A DNA stretch of 64,000 nt from Telmatactis stephensoni (lineage: Eukaryota > Cnidaria > Anthozoa > Actiniaria > Isophelliidae), in the NCBI GenBank assembly GCA_029948255.1, contig JALIZF010001888.1:434001-498000 (forward strand), given 5' to 3'. Shown here one piece after another: positions 10,951 to 20,775 of this stretch. The notes below the pieces were generated by a model. It searched no databases and was not told the origin of the DNA. It saw nothing but the letters and a program-made list of their open reading frames with translations. Positions within the stretch are counted from its first letter, which is position 1. Each line of letters starts with the position of its first letter. The position numbers and the translations under genes were made by a program.

Positions 10951-13900
10951 ATGGGTCTCAAGTCATCTACGTTGCTTCAAGAAGAAGATATTGAAGAAAT
11001 TCAGCGAGAAACAGGGTGTAAGTACTGGAAATGTTACACAAATTGGGGTCTCGACAAGACCAACATGGCCGCCCGTCTGATTTTGTTTATATTTCTTTTG
11101 TAGTTTCGCCAAAGCAAATTACACGACTTTACAGTAGATTTTTAAATCTCGATAAGTCAAATCAGGGAACATTAAGGTTTGTAAATTTGTTATCATTTGA
11201 TAATATGTAAGTGAAGCCCTATCCCCGCCACAACGGCAACGATCTGTCTAGAAGCTTTATTTATCGTTGTTCGATCACGATCGCAACAAACTCGTTATGA
11301 AACTCATCTACATTACAAACAAATAAGTACATTACATTCTGCAATTATTATACTTTGTCATAAACAGGGTATGGTATTTTGAGTTTTTCTGTCATAAACA
11401 GGGTAACCGTTTTAGGATCCCAGCGGAACATCCCCACCCAAATCCTGGTCAAATACCCCCCCTGGGAGCCCTATTAGCCTGTAATTTTGACAGAAAATGG
11501 TAAAAGTTAATAAGCTTATACACCAGGAAAATGCAAAGGGACTGTAAAAATAGAAGGACTGATTGAAGTCCAGTTCGGTCTGTAATCATATGAGGGATAA
11601 TTAAAACAAAGATGGAAGACATCATAAGGGGAGTCTCCGAGTGTCATGATTATTGTAAAGGGGGGAGGGGGTACTCCCATATATTTGCTCACAGGAAGCC
11701 ATACAAGCTTTGAGAGCTGAGAGTTATAAATGAATAAAAAAATTTGTTCACTTAAATGAAGTCTTGTTTACGTCATCTTTAGTCTTTATTAGTGATTTCA
11801 AGCCATTTAAGCGATTTTTTAAAAATTGCCCCTTCCCAACTAAAGGAGAAGACAAGGATGGAGTCTTCAGTCTTCTTTAGTTGGGAAGGGGCGATTTTTT
11901 AAAAATCACTTAAATGGCTTGAAATCGCTAATAAAGACTAAAGACGACGTAAACAAGACTTCATGTAAGTGAAAAAATTTTTTTATTCATTTATAACTCT
12001 CAGCTCTCAAAGCTTGTATGGGCTTCCTGTGATTTGCTATACGGGTACGTGCCGCCAAACAGGGTATGATTTTCAGCTATTTTGTATAGGAAATAATATG
12101 GTTACGAGTGCAATTTAGAATAAATTTGCACGAGTGAGTTTTCAAAGAGTTCAAAATTGCACGAGCCCGTAGGGCGAATGCAATTTGTGCTCTTTGAAAA
12201 CTCACGAGTCAAATTTATTCTAAATTGCACGAGTAAACCATATTATTTCCTTTTAATAGGAGGCAGCATGGCCGAGTGGTCAGAGCGTTGGTCTCGTAAT
12301 CTGGCGGTCCCAGGTTCGATACCCGCTCTGGCCACTAGCTGAGACTGAATTTGTTCCGATTTCGATTAGTTCAAATTCAGTTTCTCGGCCATGCTTGTAA
12401 TATAGCCAACTGGTTCGCCTCCTTGCCAGTTGGGATTCTTAAAACACTTTATGTTTACCGATTATCAGTGTGTATTTATTTCAGGATTTGAGGACCAGGT
12501 TGGAAAAAAGCCTTGCTTTACCTGTTATATCCTCGTTAAAACAAACAAACAAACAAACAAACAATAAAACAAAACAAACAAACAAAACAAAACAAACAAA
12601 CAAACAAAGAGTCTTTTTTTTTTTTTTTTAATAATATACATGCAAAAATTCAAGCAAAATTTTCAAGTTTTCTGTAGCTTTTCAGTTGAAAAATCAGGTT
12701 AGCGCGCGCCCAGTGTTCGAAAGTGACCTGACGATGTCGTCACCAAGCGCGCACACAAGGAAAAAATTCAAAACTTTTCACCCGAAACTTGGACACTTTT
12801 TGACATTTTTCTTGCATATTTACGACAATTTTGGAATAAAATCCCACTAAAAGTGTTTTATAAATTGTTTCTTTGATGAATAAAAAGACGAATTTGACGT
12901 TTTAGTGCATTTTGACTGTTTTCTGCCAAAAGAAATTTGCACTAAATTTCCTTTTTTTGGCACTAAATTTCCTTTTTTCTGCACTAAATTTCCTCGAAAC
13001 AGCATTGCTCTTAGCCAATCAGCATCGAGAAATTTTTGCATGTATATTATTAACTCTGGAACAGCCCCTCTGCCCCTACATCAAATGTTTCTATAGAAAA
13101 AACGCCATTTTCAGCAGCCCATAACTTTGGCTGTACTATTCATCAAAACTACTTCAAAATTTAAATTTTCACTAAGTTTGGTGTGTTCTTTTCAAATATT
13201 ATGTTTTTCTTTTGTTGGATTAAAATTTAAAATATCACAGTAATTTCATGCAAAATCCCCATTGCATGACCATGATGTTATTTTCACTATTTTTTATAGC
13301 CGGGAAGACTTCCTTCGTATTCCTGAACTGGCCATAAATCCACTTGGAGATAGAATAGTAGATGTATTTTTTTTGAGTGACACTAATGCGTAAGTTTTTC
13401 CTCATGAAAGCTATATTTTTGATGAAATAATTTACTGAAAAATTAATATTTATATTGTTTTTAGGGATGAATTTGTGGAATGTAATTTCAAGAAGTTTGT
13501 GAAAACTCTAGCACATTTCAGACCTCACGACCCGGATACAACCAACTTATTAAATTCAAGAGAGGAAAAACTAAAATGTGAGTTTTCAAACAAACTGCAT
13601 TGCACAGTCTAAGACTTTTACAGATGTAGGAGTTCATGAACTTCTTAATTTTAACTCTAACAAACAAAGCTTCTTTATTTCTCATCAGTTCTTCTTTATT
13701 TCTTATCAGTTACTTTCAGAATATATGATATTGATGGAGATGGCAAAATTTCCAAAAGTGATCTCTTGTCTGTAAGTATATACAAAGCTTTAAGGTTGTC
13801 ATGTGGGTGGCAAATATATTGTACAGTACTATCCAATTAGTCATTGCATGACTGTTGTGGCAATAGAGTAGTTTCTCTATGAGCTTGTGAAATGGACCAT

Positions 13901-14685
13901 GTCGTGCTGTGACTGTGTCAGTGCTGTGATGTCTATAAAAATATTTAAAATTACTGCCGTAACCCTGCTGTGGCCATTTAATTTGGTGCCATTTCCACAG
14001 CCAGACAAAAACTGCATTATTGCAATGAAGGTAAGATAAGGTACTTTGATAGAAAAAAGGAAGTCTTTTCCTGAGAAACAAGACATTTAAAGTCTCTTAC
14101 CACATAAAGTAGAACAAAAATGCTGCAACTTTTAAAGCTGTGTCAATACATACTTTATCAGCCATTTCATTTTAATTTCAGTTATTATTATCACGAAGTA
14201 CATTAAATGTACTTCGTATCAAATTATCAAATTTTGATACTTTTGGTTTTATGTTGAGATGGGTAGGGAGGAAAAGTGTAGTAATACAACATAAACTATT
14301 GTGCTGACAAGTAAGCTTTTTTGTAGATCTTACACATGATGGTTGGTGTTAGTATCAGTGATGAACAGCTGGGTTTAATAGCTGATAGAGCAATAAGTGA
14401 TGCTGGATGTACTGAAGAAGAGTCTATTTCTTTTGAGGACCTACAAAAGGTATGCCGTACAAAGCCAAATTTCATTTGAGTCAATATTTCCAGTTCCTTC
14501 AACATGTATACTTGACATGGCTGGACTTTTTCACAGGTTTCTCACAGTCAAAAGTGACCTGCTCTTGTCACATGCTGTATTTAGCAACCAGTTTATGCAA
14601 AACTATTTCTGCTTTTCTTCTTCATTAACAGGTTATGAAGAATGTGGATCTCAATGCCAAAATGAGCATCAGATTCTTGGCATAA
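10951..14685 (+). CDS. CHP1: Calcineurin B homologous protein (CHP1-like EF-hand protein), 7 exons, complete
   Basis: The exons are 10951-11017, 11104-11176, 13300-13389, 13465-13577, 13710-13771, 14327-14449 and 14632-14685. All junctions are GT-AG with compatible phases. The product is 193 residues, close to human CHP1 (195). CHP proteins are N-myristoylated EF-hand cofactors of Na+/H+ exchangers and related to calcineurin B. The start MGLKSST fits an N-myristoylation signal (Gly2, Ser6). Residues 22-48 match the family block around QITRLYSRF. EF-hand 3 has a good loop at D121-D132 (DIDGDGKISKSD). The loop aligned to EF-hand 4 (162-173, GCTEEESISFED) lacks the first and third Asp and probably does not bind Ca2+. 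The C-terminus MSIRFLA matches the family. CHP1 versus CHP2 orthology cannot be resolved here. Confidence 0.93.
11690..12031. mobile_element. CACAGGAAGCC foldback element, CHP intron 2, 7-bp target duplication
   Basis: Arms of roughly 155 bp start CACAGGAAGCC (11690) and end GGCTTCCTGTG (12031), forming a nearly complete palindrome centred near 11860. The flanks are the same 7-mer, ATTTGCT, on both sides (11683-11689 and 12032-12038). It is inserted next to a GGGGTACTCC-type repeat. No coding capacity. Confidence 0.75.
12088..12250. repeat. Foldback repeat, CHP intron 2
   Basis: An arm at about 12088-12149 (from GGAAATAATATGGTTACGAG) is repeated as its complement at about 12190-12250. Both contain the CACGAGT and TGCAATTTAGAATAAATTTG blocks. 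The short spacer is not coding. Confidence 0.65.
12262..12607 (+). mobile_element. tRNA-derived SINE with CAAA-type tail
   Basis: The head resembles a tRNA. It has an A-box-like TGGCCGAGTGG (12270-12280) and a B-box-like GGTTCGATACC (12313-12323), the internal promoter of RNA polymerase III. A central region around GCCAGTTGGGATTCTTAA (12426-12443) recalls a conserved SINE core domain; I state this from memory and am unsure. The 3' end is a long CAAA/AAAC simple-repeat tail (about 12538-12607). The acceptor stem does not pair as in a functional tRNA, so I call it a SINE, not a tRNA gene. Confidence 0.7.
12905..13050. repeat. Dispersed repeat shared in inverse orientation with 28130-28270
   Basis: A run of ACTAAATTTCC-type words (12940-12993) is followed by CTTAGCCAATCAGCATCGAG. 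The complement of the same blocks lies at 28165-28270, downstream of UBE3A. It lies in CHP intron 2 and looks non-coding. Confidence 0.55.
13865..14090. repeat. Member of a dispersed CAGTGCxGTxATGTCTATAAA repeat family
   Basis: It contains a GTGTCAGTGCTGTGATGTCT-type core and an AATTACTGCCGTAACC block. Related copies are recognisable at 16675-16860, 18803-18899, 44925-45050 and 56890-57010. The copies carry TATGAGTGTGAAA-like outer arms where complete, so the family is probably a small inverted-repeat element. This one lies in CHP intron 5. Confidence 0.55.
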
Positions 14686-14818
14686 ACTGAATAAGATATT
14701 TAATAATAATTATTAAATATTATTGATATAGAACTGGATGCCTTAAAATTTCCTTTTTAATGTGATGTGAAATATGTATACAAACCTAAACCACTAGTGA
14801 AACAATATATACTCATAT

Positions 14819-14973
14819 ATACACCTTTCTAATAAATCCCACAATGCTTGTTTTCCGCACTTGACGTCAAATTTATTTTTTTCAATTGCATTCACATTGT
14901 ACAAGTTTCAAAAGAATAAATTTGACATCAATCGCGGAAAACAATACGTTGTGGCATTTATTAGAAGGGTGTA
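14819..14973. repeat. Foldback element downstream of CHP
   Basis: The ends are ATACACCTTTCTAATAAAT and its near-complement at 14950-14973. The inner arms are TGTTTTCCGC and GCGGAAAACA. The left arm contains AATAAA, so the element may supply a poly(A) signal to the upstream gene. Confidence 0.6.
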
Positions 14974-15293
14974 TATGCCTAATTTAAGCAATTGATTTGT
15001 TCATAATAATTATATAAATACACCCTAAGGGTTGGTTTTCACAAGTGATGGAATCCGAAGCAGCATACACAGACTCAGTGTTACATTTCTCACCTAGGTG
15101 TAAAAAAAAAAGACAACATGCACTGAGTCTGCGTATAATCCTTCCATTTCTGCTTTCATAGCTCATGAAAACCAGGATTTAGAGCACAAACATTAAAAGC
15201 ATGAAATAGTACTAAATAAACAGTACAAAATAGCACCAATAAACAAATATGGAAAACAAAGCATTTTGCACTATTTAGTACCTATTACGACAG

Positions 15294-15704
15294 TCAGTCA
15301 AAACGGCTAAAGCTTACCCCCAAACATCGAAAAATTTGAGTGATTGCTGCAAATTTGATGTCGTGGTTTGTTTTGAAATTTGAATAACGTAATGGAAAAC
15401 TCAAACTTCAAAAACAGCAACTTGATGTACATAAATAATTCTACTTTCCTAGCATTTCAGCTGTCTAATTGGCTTGAACTGGTCATGGCTTACTTTTAGC
15501 AAATGGTAGCTAAATAATACACTGTTTATTATTTGCAAATATCATTTAAATAAACAGATAAAATCATGATATTTATTCACAAGGCAACGTTAATTGAAGT
15601 TTACATCTCAATAACGCAAATTCAAATTGAATAATGATTTTAAAATGCAAAAAAATAAATTGAATCTTTGATGTTTGGGGGTAAGCTTGAGCTGTTTTGA
15701 CTCA
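15294..15704. repeat. Foldback element with AGCTTACCCCCAAACATC arms
   Basis: Left arm AGTCAAAACGGCTAAAGC (15295) plus TTACCCCCAAACATC, and right arm GATGTTTGGGGGTAAGC plus GAGCTGTTTTGACT (to 15702), are inverted complements. About 340 bp of AT-rich spacer separates them. No coding frame. Confidence 0.6.
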
Positions 15705-16198
15705 CCAAAATGCTAAGTTGTTTCATGTTTTAGTGTTTGCACTCTACACAAATTATAATTAAAACTTACAATGTAAATAAAATTACAATTCCTATCTATT
15801 TGTGTGAAATATGTATCATTATGCTAGCACTTATATTGTGAAGGCAACAAGATATAGTCATCCCTAGCACTTATAAAATATAGTCACCCCAAATAAAAGT
15901 TGTTTTCCCCCACCCCACCCCCTGGTAGTAGTGATTCCTAACACTACAATATGATTGAGATGAACTAAGGAATATATAAAATCAATAGTGCAAATTGAAA
16001 TAAAATTGAACCTCTTAAAGTAACTGGCCATCCTTCAGGGATCAATAAGTAGCCACCTTTTAATAACAGGTATAAAACAATGAAAAACTACCCTGGCAAT
16101 TTTGGATTTGGATGATTGGCCACTAAATATGTATACAGATTGGTTGTTGAATAGGTGGCTCCTTACCAGAGGTTAATGGCTTAGTTAACAGTATTAAT

Positions 16199-16294
16199 AG
16201 AGTGCTTACAATATAGCGCGAAATCCTTTGTTTTCTATTGTTTAATTAGTGCAATTTCTTACAAAGTTTTTCACGGATATATTGTAAGCACTCT
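16199..16294. repeat. Short inverted-repeat element (about 96 bp)
   Basis: The terminal arms are AGAGTGCTTACAATAT and ATATTGTAAGCACTCT, exact complements. The spacer is short and AT-rich. It is a typical tiny MITE shape. Confidence 0.65.
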
Positions 16295-17162
16295 ACTCCT
16301 ATATACTCAAGGGTCTGGTTGTTTGAAGGACAACTAGTTAATCCTGGGTTAAAATGAATAGTTTTCTTTTGATTTAATCCTGGGTTAACGAAATTATTGT
16401 CTTTGGAACAACTGGACCAAGGTTATTCACCCCGGCAAAAGAAGCTGTACAAATAAAATTTTCATTCCCATAAATTAAACATTTCTCCCACCTCCCTGTA
16501 AACACAAACAATGTACACATTGCTCCTTGATCCTCCAAGGTAATTTAACATGGCATCAATATATTTACGGCCCTTATGTCTAAAAAATATCCCTCCCTAG
16601 TATATGACCCCACTTAGGTTTCATAAATATATCTAAAAAGGCATAAAATTTATTACATCTATGACTATCATAATTAAGATTTCATATGAGTGGGAAACTC
16701 TCTATGGATACAGTGTTAACCATATCTGGTACTAGAGATCGACACTCTCCCTGTGAGTTTGAAATACTCTGCAATGTACCATGACCAGTGCTGTTATGTC
16801 TTTAAAAACATATTTGAAAGTTGCTGCTGCAATAATTATTGTGCCATGTTCAGTTACACATAAACTACTTTAAGCCTCCTCTGCAGGTTTCCCTGCAGTC
16901 CATGACCTTTTACATTTTGGGCTTCCTGCGCCCAGTTTCCCTTCTCCATCCCTTTTTTTTCCTTTTCAAACACAGGAAGCCCAAACTGTTAAATAGTATC
17001 CAAGAGAGAGATGCTTGCAGAAGAAGCTGTGATTATGATACAATTACAGCAAAACTTGTACCATACCCTTGTAGTATACTCTGATACAAGATCTAGTTTT
17101 CTTTCACTTGTTTGTAAATGTAAATCTTAAGAATGTATTCTGCTGGCAATCACTACTCGCAA

Positions 17163-17287
17163 TGTAGCCTGATTACTGGACGACATGGTTGAACTAATTA
17201 CCACTTGTCTCCCCTTAGCCTTCATGATCAGCTGGCTAAGGGGAAACAAGTGGTCAATCCATGCCCTCTGATAATCAGGTTACACTC
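17163..17287. repeat. Short foldback element
   Basis: The ends are GTAGCCTGATTA and TAATCAGGTTAC. Inner complementary blocks CCACTTGTCTCCCCTTAGCC and GGCTAAGGGGAAACAAGTGG make a nearly complete hairpin of about 125 bp. Confidence 0.65.
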
Positions 17288-17316
17288 TGAGAGATAGCTA
17301 GCAGAGTCCAACATTT

Positions 17317-17654
17317 CCAGGGGGTGGGGGTGGAGGTACTCCCTTGCAAAAGTGGTATGGGTGCTCGATGGAGGGTTTTGAAAATGGCCCTAAAAGGTAC
17401 ACATAAATAATTATGGGAGATTCCAATCTTATACCCTAAAAGGTACGACCACATTCAACTAATATTTTTTATTAAGAAATATTCGTATGTGAGATCGTTT
17501 CAATCTTTATGTGATTTTCGTTATCCTGACCCTTAAAGGTATGCTATGAACCGGAAACCCTAAAAGGTACGAGCGAGTCATATTTTCAACCCTAAAAGGT
17601 CCGTCAAGCACCTCTACCGCTTTTGTAAGGGAGTACCCCCCCCCTCCCCCCGGG
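17317..17654. repeat. GGGGTACTCC-family inverted-repeat element
   Basis: Left arm GGAGGTACTCCCTTGCAAAAG (17332-17352) faces its complement CTTTTGTAAGGGAGTACC (about 17619-17637), with C-runs or G-runs at the outer ends. The interior has several CCCTAAAAGGTACG copies. It belongs to the same family as the elements near 7030, 10100 and 11670. Confidence 0.6.
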
Positions 17655-17717
17655 CCAACATCATCATCATTGTCACTAATTCTTAAACCTCTGGTGATAG
17701 AGTGGTCAGTATTATTT

Positions 17718-19960
17718 TCAGTGAAAAAATCTCTTGCAAAGATGATTCTGTGCCTGCTCAGCTACAAATCCAAATTTTGTATAGAATGGCAGAAGAGGAT
17801 CTCTACATTCTAAACTTGTCTTGTAGCAGCCCAGTTTTTCACTCAGGAGTAGTAGAGTCTCTACAATCCTAAAAGTAGAGTACAAGTGAGATTGTTGTGT
17901 TTCATATTAACCACTCACTCTGCAGCTGTTGCACATTTGTAATCTGGGATTCCTGTGGTAAAATACACTTGCATTATTGCATCATATACCACAACTACCA
18001 AAATGCTCTGCCAAATTTTTTTGCAATCATTTGCCTTTTCTTTTGTAAAACTTAAGATCAGACTGATACTTACAGTTTTCCAATTTTTTGACCTCTTACG
18101 CTATCATCCACAACAATATCCTCAATTCTACCTCTCTATAGGAAAGAATAAATTAAATTTAAATAATAATCACCTTTGTATGTTATGGGCTTAAGAACAA
18201 AAATGATCACTGCACCTGTTAAACCCAGATCTCACAATATTAGCATTAGACTCAAGTTTATCTTTTCACCACCCCTATATTAGTACATGTATACATAGGC
18301 ATAACTGGTCTGTGTTACAGGACTCACCAATGCTGTTTCATGGATGAATTTTTGTTCAACAATAAGTGAACCACAAGCAACAAGCTTTCTTAATTTAAGG
18401 TGTTCAACTACCACAATGTAGTAGGTCCCCTCATTAGCCCTCATGGCATTAAAACGTTCTGTGAAAGAAATTTGCATTAGTTATATTTATTGTTATGCAT
18501 CTCAAATACATCAAACCTTATAATACTCCATTGTATACTTACTGAGGAATTTTTCCTTTGTGACATCACCCATTTTTGTTAGTTGTGACAGTAATTCTAT
18601 GAACTCTATAGTGTATTATAAAAAAGAGATATCACAATTAAACCAATACAATTTTACAAAATTTCATTCACAAATCTTTTATACCGGCCTTTCCCTACCC
18701 ATCTTCTCCTCATGTCCTCCCTGCCATATTCCTTTTTACTCCATGGCTCCACATAAGGAATGTTGGTTATGGAGGGTAAATGAGCTACTAAGCATAGCTA
18801 GTGCAGATTTCGTATGAGTGTGAAATGGACCACGCCGTACCGTAGCCGTGTCAGTGCCATGACCGTGCAGTGCTATTTTCACACTCATACGAAATCTGCT
18901 CTATACTTTTATTTTCCTTTCAGTAAATATCTGTATCTGATAAATCCGTTATCTGGATTTTTGAAAGCTGGTTTATAGAGTGCTGACCCTTTTGAACAAC
19001 TGGGCCCACAGGTAGCCCAAGCTCACTATTAGTGGCTATTTATAAGAGAATGTATGGCACTCAATATCACTCAAAATTTCTGTCTTAATTTTAATAAAAT
19101 TCCACGAGACTTCTAAAGTGTGTTGTTTATGCTTTCTTCTAACCTCTGAATGAGTTTCAGCGAAATTCGTCGATTTTAACTGCTTGCCCTAAGCAAATCG
19201 ACGAATTTCGCTGAAACTCATTCAGAGGTTAGAAGAAAGCATAAACAACACACTTTAGAAGTCTCGTGGAATTTTATTAAAATTAAGACAGAAATTTTGA
19301 GTGATATTGAGTGCCATACATTCTCTTATAAATAGCCACTAATAGTGAGCTTGGGCTACCTGTGCTGGGCCAAGGTGCTAATAGCTGTATAATGTGTGAC
19401 AAACAGGGAGGGGAGAGTGGGTGTGACGACAGGGAGGGGTGGGGCAGTGTCAATGTTGATGTGGCAACCATTTGTCAGAAACAGAAAGAAGAAATATTTC
19501 CGGTGTCAACCTTCAAGTTCCCTGTTCTTGTTAAAATTAAAAATAAATTTATTTTACTATACCTTTTTCGTAATCATCACTACATAAAGGCCTCATACAC
19601 AAATCTTTTCCAGGATTAGCTGGTGATACTCCAAAATCGTTCAGTTGACATTTTCCTTTGCTGTAGTCAATTTCATTTAATATTTCTCCATCAAATAACG
19701 GTATACTCTCTATATCACTCTGTAGAATAAACACGTTCAAAAGGTTGGTAATTGAATTTTCATATAAACTTAGAACAAATAAACGTACACATAGTACAAA
19801 TACGAGATGCCACATAACTTACATGAGTTACAAAAATCGAATGGTTGGTAAAATTTAATAGCTATCTCGCTCTGCCTTTAAAAATATTAACAAGAACAGA
19901 GAGTTACAGTTCTTCAGGAGCAATACTTACAACATTAGCCATCACTTTAGGGTCTTTCAT
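17718..19960 (-). CDS. GNPNAT1: Glucosamine 6-phosphate N-acetyltransferase, 6 exons, complete
   Basis: The exons in reading order are 19960-19931, 19719-19563, 18596-18543, 18458-18328, 18135-18074 and 17868-17718. Phases join without gaps and give 194 residues (human about 184). The enzyme acetylates glucosamine-6-phosphate with acetyl-CoA, a step toward UDP-GlcNAc. N-terminal blocks IPLFDGEIL, SPANPG and LCMRPLCSDDY match the family. Exon 4 encodes LIVEQKFIH. Exon 5 encodes RGRIEDIVV followed by the acetyl-CoA-binding R-G-Q-K-I-G loop of the GNAT fold. The last exon holds the C-terminal FYTKFGF block and ends CKRFFH. It is head-to-head with UBE3A, 815 bp between start codons, so the two may share a promoter. 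The 10-codon first exon is the least certain part. Confidence 0.93.
18803..18899. repeat. Foldback copy of the CAGTGCCGTxATG repeat family
   Basis: Arms GCAGATTTCGTATGAGTG and CACTCATACGAAATCTGC are exact complements. Inside is GTGTCAGTGCCATGACC, the family core seen at 13865, 44925 and 56890. It lies in the GNPNAT1 intron between 18597 and 19562. Confidence 0.65.
19007..19364. mobile_element. CACAGGTAGCCC foldback element in GNPNAT1 intron, 7-bp target duplication
   Basis: This is an almost perfect palindrome of 358 bp with arms of about 175 bp meeting near 19186. The ends are CACAGGTAGCCCAAG and CTTGGGCTACCTGTG. The 7-mer CTGGGCC is repeated directly outside both ends (19000-19006, 19365-19371). 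The ends resemble those of the elements at 8363 and 11690, so the three form one family. The high arm identity suggests recent insertion or an ongoing arm-correcting process. Confidence 0.75.
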
Positions 19961-20775
19961 GAACGAATTCAGCGTAAATCTAAAACTTTCCAAGTAAACT
20001 CTCAAATTATGTAAATATCACTGCCGCGTAGCCGGTTTCCCAAATTTTACCACAAAACGGAAGCGATGGGACTGGGCTGGAAAATGACGTCATGGAGGGC
20101 GTCATAAAATCAACCTCGTTCCCAGGCTCTCCCTTCTCGCTTTTTTTTTTCAAAATGGCGGGCGCTCTTCCCTTCGAGCGCCCGCCATTTTGAAAAAAAA
20201 AAGCGAGAAGGGAGAGCCTGGGAACGAGGTTGTCATAAAATCGGAAGTGGATGAATCTGGAAGTAGAGAAAAATCTGAAAAATTTTAATTTTTCACAAAT
20301 AGTACATTAAATGTCTGTAAATTTTACAGAGTAGTGCATATTTCTTTGGTTTTGTAAAAAGATGAGCAACATTTGAATTTGATCGTGAAAAGGTACCGTA
20401 GAACGATAATTAAAAAAAAAAATCAAACATGCCTTACATTATTGGTTCCAACTGCAGAATTTTTGAAGTTTGTTTTTCCTGAATTTCTTCAGTCTTGCGT
20501 ACTTCTAGCTTGAGTGTTTTCAAATTTTTTTCCTGAATTTATGATTGGTGACGTCATATCTCCTTATATGGGCACTCATTTTGTTGGGCTTCCTCTGACC
20601 ACCGTCACCGTTGTCACGACAACTAAAATGGCGGCGTTTTTGTTCTCGAACTCGTCGCGAAATAAAAAGAACAATCGAATCGCCGACAGATGTCCTCGAA
20701 CCAATGATATTGTCATGGAATATGCCTTGATAGTATTTTGAAAGTCTGATAGTGATTTTTTGGGAAGATTTGGCG
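19961..20775. promoter_or_regulatory. Shared divergent promoter region of GNPNAT1 and UBE3A
   Basis: 815 bp separate the two start codons. No TATA box was seen. An AAAATGGCGGC word at 20625-20635 matches the core I know for YY1-type sites (ATGGCGGC), common in housekeeping bidirectional promoters. A second AAAATGGCGG copy, in both orientations, sits in the arms of the palindrome at 20112-20231. Transcription start sites cannot be located from sequence alone. Confidence 0.5.
20112..20231. mobile_element. Perfect 56-bp palindrome (foldback MITE) with 11-bp target duplication
   Basis: Arms 20112-20167 and 20176-20231 are perfect complements over 56 bp, separated by an 8-nt spacer. The direct repeat GTCATAAAATC flanks it (20101-20111 and 20232-20242). 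An 11-bp duplication is in the range of Mutator-like elements. Each arm contains CAAAATGGCGGGCGCTC, so the insertion adds two promoter-type motifs to the divergent promoter. Confidence 0.8.

Larger units (their letters stand above)
14686..17717. other. Convergent intergenic region between CHP and GNPNAT1
   Basis: These 3 kb lie between two gene ends that face each other. No exon was found. It is filled with foldback elements, listed separately: 14819-14973, 15294-15704, 16199-16294, 17163-17287 and 17317-17654. An AATAAA at 14831-14836, inside the first foldback, could serve as the CHP polyadenylation signal. A GGGCTTCCTG / CACAGGAAGCCC pair also occurs at about 16919-16985. Confidence 0.55.

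Noticed and set aside
12262..12335. Functional tRNA gene
   Set aside because: A and B boxes are present but the acceptor ends do not pair and the segment continues into a SINE body and CAAA tail.
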